From assembly GCA_001917175.1 (NCBI GenBank), contig MNTV01000031.1, positions 67,167-131,166 on the forward strand: a DNA stretch of 64,000 bases, in the 5' to 3' direction. The translations under genes and the position numbers were made by a program. A model generated the notes under the pieces. That model was not told the DNA's origin, ran no database searches, and worked only from the letters and a program-made list of their open reading frames with translations. The first letter of the stretch is position 1. Each line of letters opens with the position of its first letter. The DNA comes from Azospirillum sp. 51_20 (lineage in GTDB: Bacteria; Pseudomonadota; Alphaproteobacteria; RF32; CAG-239). Below, piece after piece: positions 35,907 to 42,607 of this stretch.

Positions 35907-36527
35907 ATGAGTGAAACAGGAGATTATCTGCGGGGCATTTTTAACGGAGAAATACCGGTTAAACGGAAAAATCCGCAAACCGGGAAAACCGAAAACGTTT
36001 ATTACAAGTATGACGATGACCGCGAAGAACTGATAGAAACAGCATCAGTTGAAAAAGATACAACAACAAAAGCATATAGCAAATATTTAAAAGATATGAA
36101 AGAAACACAAGCGTTTCCGTTTTTGCATAGAAATAAATTCTTTAGATATATGAACTGTTTGCCCATAAAAGATGTAGGCATGTCGGCGTTAAATGCATAT
36201 AAAACCTTAGAAAATAATAAAAGAGAGATGGATAAGTTGGGTTTAATTGACAGTGACAATTATTTTCATCGAAAAGGTATGTGTGAAGTTGCCCAAAATG
36301 GTATGGGAGATGCCATAATAGGCTTTAGCGGCGGCATTGTGAAAGAAGCGGCAGATTTTATTAAAAAAACGGCAAGAGGTAATCCCGTTTTGGATACAAT
36401 AAAAGATAGTTTGAAAGATATAGGCAATAATTGGCAGGGTACCGTTTATGGTGTGATGAATCCCGATAAAGATTGCAAAGTATGGTTAGAAGATTTAGAT
36501 TGGAAAAATAATAAATTCATTAGATAA
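35907..36527 (+). CDS. Tagged putative effector 3 with unrecognised C-terminal domain
   Basis: 206 residues. Tag at 1-40, then a variable linker (45-110), then the same domain type as effector 2: N-Y-F-H (His121), Cys126, Gln130, G-G-I-V-K-E (Glu147), Asp150, D-x3-N-x2-G (Asp171, Asn175, Gly178) and Cys190 followed by W-L-E-D-L. Outside these positions the two effectors diverge strongly, as expected of toxins under diversifying selection. No signal peptide. Followed by a small membrane protein in the same direction. Confidence 0.72.
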   Translation: MSETGDYLRGIFNGEIPVKRKNPQTGKTENVYYKYDDDREELIETASVEKDTTTKAYSKYLKDMKETQAFPFLHRNKFFRYMNCLPIKDVGMSALNAYKTLENNKREMDKLGLIDSDNYFHRKGMCEVAQNGMGDAIIGFSGGIVKEAADFIKKTARGNPVLDTIKDSLKDIGNNWQGTVYGVMNPDKDCKVWLEDLDWKNNKFIR

Positions 36528-36544
36528 AAAGGCTGTCTGTGCAA

Positions 36545-36793
36545 ATGGAATTAAAAGTTTTTTTAACTTTTCTAACAAAAGTATTAAAATGGGTATTTTC
36601 TGTTCTGGCAGTAATAATACTTGGTTTTGTTACTCTTTTTACAATATGTTTCGTGCTGTATAAAATCGGATTAATAGAATATGATGCCAGAGAATCCTGT
36701 ATTGATGACGGTAAGGTCTGGGACGGAAATTTGCAAAAATGCCGCGATGACTGCCTAACCTGGAATCCAAAAGAAGGTTGCGTTCCGTTGTAA
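36545..36793 (+). CDS. Small single-span membrane protein, putative immunity to effector 3
   Basis: 82 residues from ATG 36545; a GTG two codons upstream is possible. One transmembrane helix (about 15-40) and a C-terminal tail with four Cys (ESCIDDGKVWDGNLQKC, DDC, GCVPL), likely outside the cytoplasm. It starts 17 bases after effector 3. The tail start (YDARESCIDDG) parallels IDVRKCVENG of the partner of effector 2, so the two are probably one family. Confidence 0.63.
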   Translation: MELKVFLTFLTKVLKWVFSVLAVIILGFVTLFTICFVLYKIGLIEYDARESCIDDGKVWDGNLQKCRDDCLTWNPKEGCVPL

Positions 36794-36870
36794 ATAAGAG
36801 CTCTTTTTTCAATTGCTACAAAGGAAAATAACACTTAATCTTTCTCCTTCGTTTGTTGGGCTGAGATGGA

Positions 36871-36926
36871 TAGAATTGCTGTTTAGAGATTACTGAAATT
36901 ATAATGATATCAAAGATTTGCCAGAG
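36871..36926 (+). pseudogene. Internal scrap of a GH108 effector gene
   Basis: Reads I-E-L-L-F-R-D-Y-stop-N-Y-N-D-I-K-D-L-P-E, matching A-N-A-L-L-Y-R-D-Y-W-N-Y-N-G-I-K-T-L-P-D of the intact muramidase (about residues 137-157). It then runs directly into the 3' end of secreted-protein copy 4, implying a deletion of the rest. The Trp codon is now TGA. Confidence 0.75.
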
Positions 36927-37387
36927 CATCCAAAGCTCGGATATAGTCTTCAACAATTGTCCGGGCTTTGTGTGCAGCGGTATTATTTCCAATCACAATA
37001 AACATGGTGCCGCATCTTGGATAGCATACATCGGCCGTTTGATAGATAATATTACTGATATCATACGCTGCTTGAATATATGCGGAAAGCGCTTTTTTAT
37101 GGTCTTCCGCCCGCTTACTGTATTGTTCATCAATGATTTTTTCGGCAAGAGCCTGGCAGCAATCTGCTAAATAATCTGAGCTTTCAACCATCTCTGCGGT
37201 TGAATAGGCTTTATGTGCCATTTCCTCAAAGTTTTTATCGCATTTTTCCAGTTCGTTTTGATAAATGATAATGTCATTTCTCAGTTTATCCCAATCGTAA
37301 GCATCTTCGGTTGTGTCTGTCTGCATTATCGGCAAAAGCGTTGGCGGCAAAAAGCAGGGCAAAAAGAAATGCGGTAAATATTTTCAT
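36910..37387 (-). pseudogene. Secreted Cys-containing putative immunity protein, copy 4 (frameshifted)
   Basis: A signal peptide begins at ATG 37387 (MKIFTAFLFALLFAANAFADN), but a 4-base insertion (GACAGACA region, about 37310-37325) relative to copies 2 and 3 shifts the frame. The mature domain (AYDWDKLRNDIIIYQNELEKC...) continues in another frame to 36910. A start at an internal ATG would give a cytoplasmic, unprocessed protein. The mature sequence is otherwise intact with all family Cys, so the lesion is recent. Confidence 0.75.
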
Positions 37388-37539
37388 AAATCGGTCTCCC
37401 GGTTGATTTTTTTCATCATACCGTGGTTAATTGCAAAATCAAATCATAATGATAAATTTTTTTGCAAAATCGTGATAATTTTCCCGGCTGGTTTCTGAGA
37501 ACGAACAGATATTGAGGATGCAAGAAATTATTATGCATA

Positions 37540-38022
37540 TTATTTTTTGTTATCCAAAGACTGCTGCAAAAACTGAATGTATTCTTCAACCGTTATCTTA
37601 ACACGTGTTGCAACGATATCTTTTGATAAGACATAATACATTGAACCACAACCGTTTGCGCCGCATACATCGGCAATCATGTATATGTTTTCGTAAGTTT
37701 TATAAGATTGTTTGATATAATTAAGCAGAACCTCTTTATGTTCGGCGGCATTTTCCGAGTAGTATTTGTCAATAATTTCATGCGCAACGTGTCTATAGCA
37801 AGAAACAGCGTTATAAACGCTCCCGAGCATCCGTGAAGTGGTTTCGGCAGCTTGAGCTTCTTTTCTGAAATTTTGATAACATTTTTCTACTTCTTTTTTG
37901 TAAGTATCAATGTCTTTCTGTATTTCCTCGTCGCTGTAACGAAAAGAGTGATTATGATCACCTTGCGCACAGGCCTCAAAGCAAAACAGCAAAATAAACA
38001 AAAATGTGACCAATGTTTTCAT
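37540..38022 (-). CDS. Secreted Cys-containing putative immunity protein, copy 5
   Basis: 160 residues from ATG 38022: signal peptide MKTLVTFLFILLFCFEACA, then a divergent member of the family, closest to copy 1 (SDEEIQKDIDTYKKEVEKC). Cysteines at E-K-C, V-S-C-Y and D-V-C-G-A-N-G-C-G are retained. It is divergent from a truncated effector tag at 38091 with a short-form intergenic region. No intact toxin is adjacent, so it is likely an orphan. Confidence 0.75.
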   Translation of the reverse strand: MKTLVTFLFILLFCFEACAQGDHNHSFRYSDEEIQKDIDTYKKEVEKCYQNFRKEAQAAETTSRMLGSVYNAVSCYRHVAHEIIDKYYSENAAEHKEVLLNYIKQSYKTYENIYMIADVCGANGCGSMYYVLSKDIVATRVKITVEEYIQFLQQSLDNKK

Positions 38023-38090
38023 CAAACAATTTCCCGGTTAATTTTTTTCATCATACTGCGATTAATTGCAAAATCAAGCGGGGAAATAAA

Positions 38091-38171
38091 ATGAGTGAAA
38101 CAGGCGATTATCTGCGGGTTATCTTAAGCGGAAAGAACCGCTTTATAAATTTTATCGTATTCTGCGATTAA
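38091..38171 (+). pseudogene. Orphan truncated effector tag
   Basis: Starts MSETGDYLR like the other effectors, then departs (VILSGKNRFINFIVFCD) and stops after 26 codons, overlapping the convergent stop of the ABC transporter gene by 3 bases. The GGGGAAATAAA leader is conserved. It marks the right-hand edge of the island, where an effector body was deleted. Confidence 0.75.
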
Positions 38172-39916
38172 CTGCCGACAAAGCCGTCTGCCTGCATGTT
38201 ATAAAGTTTGAAATACAGCCCTTTTTTAGCCAGCAGCTCTTCATGACTGCCGCTTTCGATGATCCGCCCTTTGTCAAAAACCAAAATCCGGTCCATTTCC
38301 CTTAAGGTGGAAAGGCGGTGGGCAATTGCCAGCACGGTTTTGCCTTTCATCAGGTTGGAAAGGGATTTCTGAATGTGGCGTTCACTCTGACTGTCAAGCG
38401 CGGAGGTCGCTTCGTCAAAGATCAGGATCGGCGCGTTTTTCAAAATTGCCCGGGCGATGGCAATCCGCTGTCTTTCCCCGCCGGAAAGAATTACCCCGCG
38501 GTCGCCCACTTTGGTTTGGTAACCGTCGGAAAAGCTGCGGATAAAATTGTCGGCACAGGCTTTTTTGGCGGCGGCGACAACCTTTTCTTCTCCGGCGTCG
38601 GTGTCGCCGTAACGGATATTTTCCATCAGCGTGCGGTTAAACAGGCAGACGTCCTGCGGGATGACGGAAATGTTTTTGTGCAGCGAATTCTGGGTGACGC
38701 CGCGAATGTCAAAATCGTTGATCGTAATACGGCCGCCGTTGACGTCGTAATAGCGGCTGATCAGTTTAACGAAGGTCGATTTGCCCGAACCGGAAAGTCC
38801 GACCAGTCCCACTTTTTCCTGCGGGGCGATTTCAAGCGAGAGGTTTTTAAACAGCGGATCGCGGGCATCGTAGCCGAAAGTGACATTTTCAAAACGGATG
38901 CCGGCTTTGCGGATTTTTAAGTTTCGGGCTTTCGGCGCGTCGGTAATTTCCGGGTCGACCGCCAGAGTTTCCAGCGCCGAAGTGATATTGCCGAAAATGC
39001 GGGAAATGTTATTATAACTCCAGGAAAGGGAAAAGGCCAGATGCGAAACGGTCATGAACAGCGTGTTGGCATAAATGAAGTCGGTTACGTCGATAATGTC
39101 TTTTTTCAGCATGTAGATTGAAAAAAACAGAAAACCGACCCCGGAGGCAACCGTTACCGTCTGCTGGATCATGCGGATGATGCCCATGACAAAGCGTTCT
39201 TTGCTCTCTGCCCGCCGCAGCTGCCGGAGCGTTTTCAAAAGGTTGATTTTTTCGAAATTGAAGTTGGCAAAGCTTTTGATCTCGCTGTAGTTGGCCAGGG
39301 CATCGACGATGGTGCCGTTGGCGGCGCTGGTCTGCCGTCCGGTTTCGATCCCGAGCTGCCGCCGGGTTTTGCCCAGTTTGCGGCTGATGAGAACGATCGC
39401 GGCCGTCCAAAAGGCCATCAGTACGGTATAATACCAGCTGATCCAGCTTAAAACGACGGTTTTGACCAGCAGATTGCTGACCATGTAAAAAATCTCGTGG
39501 CTGAAGCCGGTCAGTTCGATCGTGTTGTTGGACAGGAGCTGTACTTTGCCGGAAATGTTGCCGGTCATCTCGCGGGAGAAAAAGGAAATCGACTGCCGGT
39601 TGACGTCTTCAAACGTGTCTTTGATCACCATGGTGCGCATTTTCGGCATAAAACGGGCAATGATGAACATGGCGGATTCCGCCACCAGCATTCCCGCCAG
39701 CATGACCGCCGCCAGCCGGAAGGCGTAAACATACAACTGCTGCCACGGCATGCCGCCTTCCGGCGCGGCGGAAACGGTTTCGTAAATCTTGGCCAGATAC
39801 CAGGGACTGATCGCTTCGGTAATTTGCCGGACGACGACCAGAAAACCGATCAGCAGAAAAGACCATTTGAATATTTTGACATAATGCCAGATGAAACGGG
39901 CGGGTGTTTTTTCCAT
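38168..39916 (-). CDS. ABC exporter, fused permease and ATPase
   Basis: 582 residues from ATG 39916 (MEKTPARFIWHYVKIF). Type I exporter half-transporter: transmembrane domain (about 20-320, six helices) and ATPase domain with Walker A GLSGSGKST, signature LSGGERQR, Walker B ILIFDEATSALD and switch His in IAHRLST. Similar to MsbA/multidrug and peptide exporters; the substrate is unknown. Its position at the island edge raises the possibility that it exports an island product, but its composition is host-like and the effectors lack a double-Gly leader. Divergent from the next gene. Confidence 0.88.
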   Translation of the reverse strand: MEKTPARFIWHYVKIFKWSFLLIGFLVVVRQITEAISPWYLAKIYETVSAAPEGGMPWQQLYVYAFRLAAVMLAGMLVAESAMFIIARFMPKMRTMVIKDTFEDVNRQSISFFSREMTGNISGKVQLLSNNTIELTGFSHEIFYMVSNLLVKTVVLSWISWYYTVLMAFWTAAIVLISRKLGKTRRQLGIETGRQTSAANGTIVDALANYSEIKSFANFNFEKINLLKTLRQLRRAESKERFVMGIIRMIQQTVTVASGVGFLFFSIYMLKKDIIDVTDFIYANTLFMTVSHLAFSLSWSYNNISRIFGNITSALETLAVDPEITDAPKARNLKIRKAGIRFENVTFGYDARDPLFKNLSLEIAPQEKVGLVGLSGSGKSTFVKLISRYYDVNGGRITINDFDIRGVTQNSLHKNISVIPQDVCLFNRTLMENIRYGDTDAGEEKVVAAAKKACADNFIRSFSDGYQTKVGDRGVILSGGERQRIAIARAILKNAPILIFDEATSALDSQSERHIQKSLSNLMKGKTVLAIAHRLSTLREMDRILVFDKGRIIESGSHEELLAKKGLYFKLYNMQADGFVGS

Positions 39917-39998
39917 TTTTACAAACTCAAAATTGACTCTTGGCGGCGAATGTATTACTATGCGAAACAAAGTCAATATTACCATAAAGGACCGCAAA

Positions 39999-40424
39999 AT
40001 GGAAACACAATATTACACCGTTGTCGAAAAGCAGGATTTCTTTGAAATCATCGAGAACAAATACGGCGAACTGGCGATTTTTATCGACGCCCGCGACGGC
40101 AGCCCGGTCAACCCGGTGCTGGAGTTCGACGGCAAAAAAACGGCGCTGCTGAAACGCGACGGCCGGCTGGCGGTTCGTCTGGACAATATTGACGAGGAAA
40201 CCAAAGGCCCGCTGGCAGAGGCGGAATTCGTCATGATCGTCGAACTGCAGGGCAAAATGGTCGAACGTGTTTATGCGGTGCCGGTCGACAACGTTGAGGA
40301 AATTATCTTCAAAGGCCGTCAGACCCGTGCCGATGAACTGGTTCTGGCCAAGAGCAAAGAAGACGTGATCAAAAGCTTCGGCGCCGTCAATTTCTGGACC
40401 GGCGGCAGCTCCGAGAAAAAATAA
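39999..40424 (+). CDS. Uncharacterised protein upstream of PTS genes
   Basis: 141 residues from ATG 39999, chosen for proximity to the PTS genes and lack of support for the longer frame. Soluble, acidic, probably beta-rich (ELAIFIDARDGSPVNPVLEFDGKKTALLKRDGRLAVRLDNI), ending in a Gly/Ser/Lys tail. It lies 10 bases before the EIIA gene and is likely co-transcribed. In other Alphaproteobacteria this position is often held by HPr kinase or RapZ, but no P-loop is visible here. Family unrecognised. Confidence 0.7.
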   Translation: METQYYTVVEKQDFFEIIENKYGELAIFIDARDGSPVNPVLEFDGKKTALLKRDGRLAVRLDNIDEETKGPLAEAEFVMIVELQGKMVERVYAVPVDNVEEIIFKGRQTRADELVLAKSKEDVIKSFGAVNFWTGGSSEKK

Positions 40425-40434
40425 GAAAAGGCAT

Positions 40435-40836
40435 ATGATGATAGGTTTGGTTTTAGTTACGCACGGCAATCTGGCCAACGAATTTGTCGCGGCCATGCAG
40501 CATGTGGTCGGTCCGCAGGAAAATGTGGCCACCGTCTGCATCGGTCCCGAGGACGACATGGAAAGCCGCCGGCAGGAAATTTTAAACAAGGTCGGCGAAG
40601 TAGACAACGGCAGCGGCGCCATCGTGCTCACCGATTTGTTCGGCGGCACGCCGTCCAACCTGGCAATTTCGATCATGGACAAAGCCAGGGTGGAAATTCT
40701 GGCCGGCGTCAATCTGCCGATGCTGATCAAAATCGCTTCGCTGCGCAAGGAAAAGAACCTGAAGGAAACGGTTCTCGGTGCCCAGGAAGCAGGCAAAAAA
40801 TACATCAACGTCGCCTCGCAGATTCTCGGGGTTTAG
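40435..40836 (+). CDS. PTS EIIA component, mannose family
   Basis: 133 residues, EIIA-Man fold. Phospho-accepting His in LVLVTHGNLANEF (residue 11) and the TDLFGGTPSNLA loop are typical. With the adjacent HPr and no sugar permease, it fits the regulatory PTS of Alphaproteobacteria rather than sugar uptake. Two tandem ATGs. Confidence 0.93.
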   Translation: MMIGLVLVTHGNLANEFVAAMQHVVGPQENVATVCIGPEDDMESRRQEILNKVGEVDNGSGAIVLTDLFGGTPSNLAISIMDKARVEILAGVNLPMLIKIASLRKEKNLKETVLGAQEAGKKYINVASQILGV

Positions 40837-40839
40837 ACC

Positions 40840-41118
40840 ATGAGCGGGGAAAAACTTTCCGTCGAACTGGAAATCAAAAACCGCAAGGGGTTGCATGCCC
40901 GGGCGGCGGCCGCTTTTGTCAAAGCGATCGAAAATCTCGACGCCCGGGTGGAAGTGGAGCGGATCGGCCAGGCGGTCGACGGCTGTTCGATCATGGGGCT
41001 GATGATGCTGGCCGCGTCCAAAGGAACGGTGATTACGGTTACGGCCGAAGGCGCCGAAGCGCAAAAGGCGCTCGACGAGCTGACCCGGCTGATAAACAAT
41101 AAGTTCGGCGAAGATTAA
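40840..41118 (+). CDS. HPr family phosphocarrier protein
   Basis: 92 residues. Active-site His in KGLHARAAAAFVK (about residue 20) and the regulatory Ser segment DGCSIMGLMMLAASKG are retained, so phosphorylation by both EI and an HPr kinase is possible. It starts 3 bases after the EIIA stop. Part of a PTS-Ntr-like regulatory pair; EI is elsewhere. Confidence 0.94.
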   Translation: MSGEKLSVELEIKNRKGLHARAAAAFVKAIENLDARVEVERIGQAVDGCSIMGLMMLAASKGTVITVTAEGAEAQKALDELTRLINNKFGED

Positions 41119-41213
41119 CTTTCGGACTATAGCCCTTGTTTTTCTCTTAGCGGTTCTTAAATAGACAAATGACTGCTAAAGACTTTCATTTTCAATTTAA
41201 CAAGGAGTTTGCT

Positions 41214-41297
41214 ATGAATAACGAAACCAAGAAATCCGCTTCTCAGGAAGAATCCTCCAACCAGCCGAAAAAAGGCGGTTGCGGCTGCGGCAAATAA
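41214..41297 (+). CDS. 27-residue peptide with C-terminal GCGCGK
   Basis: Tiny open frame with an excellent ribosome-binding site (AAGGAG, 6 bases before ATG) and a strong terminator 20 bases after the stop. Sequence begins MNNETKKSASQEESSNQPKK and ends GGCGCGK. The hydrophilic Ser/Glu/Lys leader with a Cys-Gly tail looks like a metal-binding or modified peptide precursor. No modification enzyme is adjacent. It sits alone between HPr and an autotransporter fragment. Confidence 0.55.
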   Translation: MNNETKKSASQEESSNQPKKGGCGCGK

Positions 41298-41316
41298 GCG
41301 GAAGCAGCAATTTACC

Positions 41317-41358
41317 AAAAACCCCTTCCTTTGCGGGAAGGGGTTTTGCCGTTTTTTT
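41317..41358 (+). terminator. Terminator after the small Cys peptide
   Basis: AAAACCCCTTCC-TTTGC-GGGAAGGGGTTTT stem followed by GCCG and seven T. Confidence 0.9.
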
Positions 41359-41773
41359 ACCAGGCATAACTGAAACCAGCGCCGAAAGAGAGGGCTTCGT
41401 AGTCACTGCCGAAAGTGTAGTTTGTCCAGCCGTAAGCCGACCATCGTTCGGAAAAGCCGTAATGGCCGCCGAGTTCAACCCGTCCCAACGTTGCGTCGTC
41501 AAGCCCCTCGGTCTTGCGCAGGCCGCTGACGGCCACATTGTCGCCACCGCTCAGAAGCTGAATGACGCTCGGTTTAAAATACAACTTGGCTGAACCGTTT
41601 TCCGCCGGCAGATATTTTTCCAGTTTGATCCCGGCCGTCAGTTCGGTTTGCCGAAACGTGCCGTAAGATGCCGTTTTGCCGTACGAGTCGCGAAGATCGT
41701 CAAAATCGACTTGCGTATAGGCAATGCCGAAACGGCGGTTTGGAAAGCCGGAACGGGAGAAGAGAACTTTCAT
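41357..41773 (-). pseudogene. Autotransporter beta-barrel C-terminal fragment
   Basis: 138 codons resembling the last strands of an autotransporter barrel: alternating aromatic/small residues (ASYGTFRQTELTAGIKLEKYL, AKLYFKPSVIQLL, VELGGHYGFSERWSAYGWTNYTFGSDYEALSFGAGFSYAW) ending in Trp after a Y-A-W tail, as needed for BAM recognition. The passenger and signal peptide are missing and nothing upstream continues it, so it is probably a remnant. Confidence 0.6.
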
Positions 41774-41860
41774 GCGGTTGTCCTTTCGATTGCACGGACC
41801 GTTTTTTGCCCGGGAAATTCAAAGACGGATAATCTGCCGCAAAAAAAGATCGTTTTTTTA

Positions 41861-42607
41861 TTACAGGTCGGAAAAACCGATTCTTCCGACAATCGGCAAT
41901 TTGACGGCCGGCGGATAAAAGTCGATGCCGAAAGAAAGGCCCAGCAGGCCGAGTTCGATTCCTTCTTTCAACCCGACAATCAGCGAAACCGCGCCGAGGA
42001 TGGAAACCTGATAACCGGTGCCGCTCGGCGTCGGCGCATGAAATACCGTGTAGCCGAGAAAATCTTTGCCGATGGCCGTCGGCGGCAGCTCAACCGTCAG
42101 TTCGGGAACTTCCCGCAGAACATAAGCGACGAAAGTGTTGCTGTTCGGTCCCGGCCACAACTGGTAACGGTCGGCAAACGGATATTCCCTGACCGCTTTT
42201 TCGATTGCCGGAATGGCCTTTTGTGCCTCTTCTCCCTTTAATGTCTGCAAAAGCTGCGGCCGTTTGCCGTACCAGTAGCGGTCGGGAATGTCCCTCTCAA
42301 TGGAAACGGCGCTCTTTCCGCGGTAGAGGTTCCAGGCGGTAACCTGATAAACGGTATAGAAGTTTTCGTTTTTCTTTTTTACCGCAATCCACGGATGAAC
42401 GGCAAAATAGCCGCGCCAGTTGTAAGTGCGGGCGGCATAAACCTGAACCACCGCTTCTTTTTCCTTGAGCGGGGAAGGGGCGATGCCGGCGCTGCTGCGG
42501 TTGGCCGTCCGCCAGTTGACGTAATTGTATTTGGCGTCATAAACCACATAGGCGGTAATGACGGCCAAAGCCGCAAGAAATATGTATAAGGGGCGAAAGT
42601 TTGTCAT
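41861..42607 (-). CDS. DUF3750-type membrane-anchored protein
   Basis: 248 residues from ATG 42607 (MTNFRPLYIFLAALAV), overlapping the recF stop as ATGA. One N-terminal hydrophobic anchor (about 6-23), then a soluble domain with YNWRGYFAVHPWIAVK, YRLWPGPNSNTF-like (YQLWPGPNSNTFVAYVLREVPEL) and a C-terminal PSGTGYQVS...PAVKLPIVGRIGFSDL. These match proteins annotated as DUF3750. Function unknown. Probably co-transcribed with recF. Confidence 0.8.
   Translation of the reverse strand: MTNFRPLYIFLAALAVITAYVVYDAKYNYVNWRTANRSSAGIAPSPLKEKEAVVQVYAARTYNWRGYFAVHPWIAVKKKNENFYTVYQVTAWNLYRGKSAVSIERDIPDRYWYGKRPQLLQTLKGEEAQKAIPAIEKAVREYPFADRYQLWPGPNSNTFVAYVLREVPELTVELPPTAIGKDFLGYTVFHAPTPSGTGYQVSILGAVSLIVGLKEGIELGLLGLSFGIDFYPPAVKLPIVGRIGFSDL

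Noticed and set aside
37490..37540. Possible further GH108 scrap before secreted-protein copy 5
   Set aside because: A weak resemblance to the muramidase helix near ADRMRAHYLN, too short to support.
38168..39916. ABC exporter as the dedicated secretion system of the effector island
   Set aside because: Effectors lack a double-Gly leader or C-terminal type I signal, the exporter has no peptidase domain or adaptor gene, and its composition is host-like. It is kept only as a possibility.
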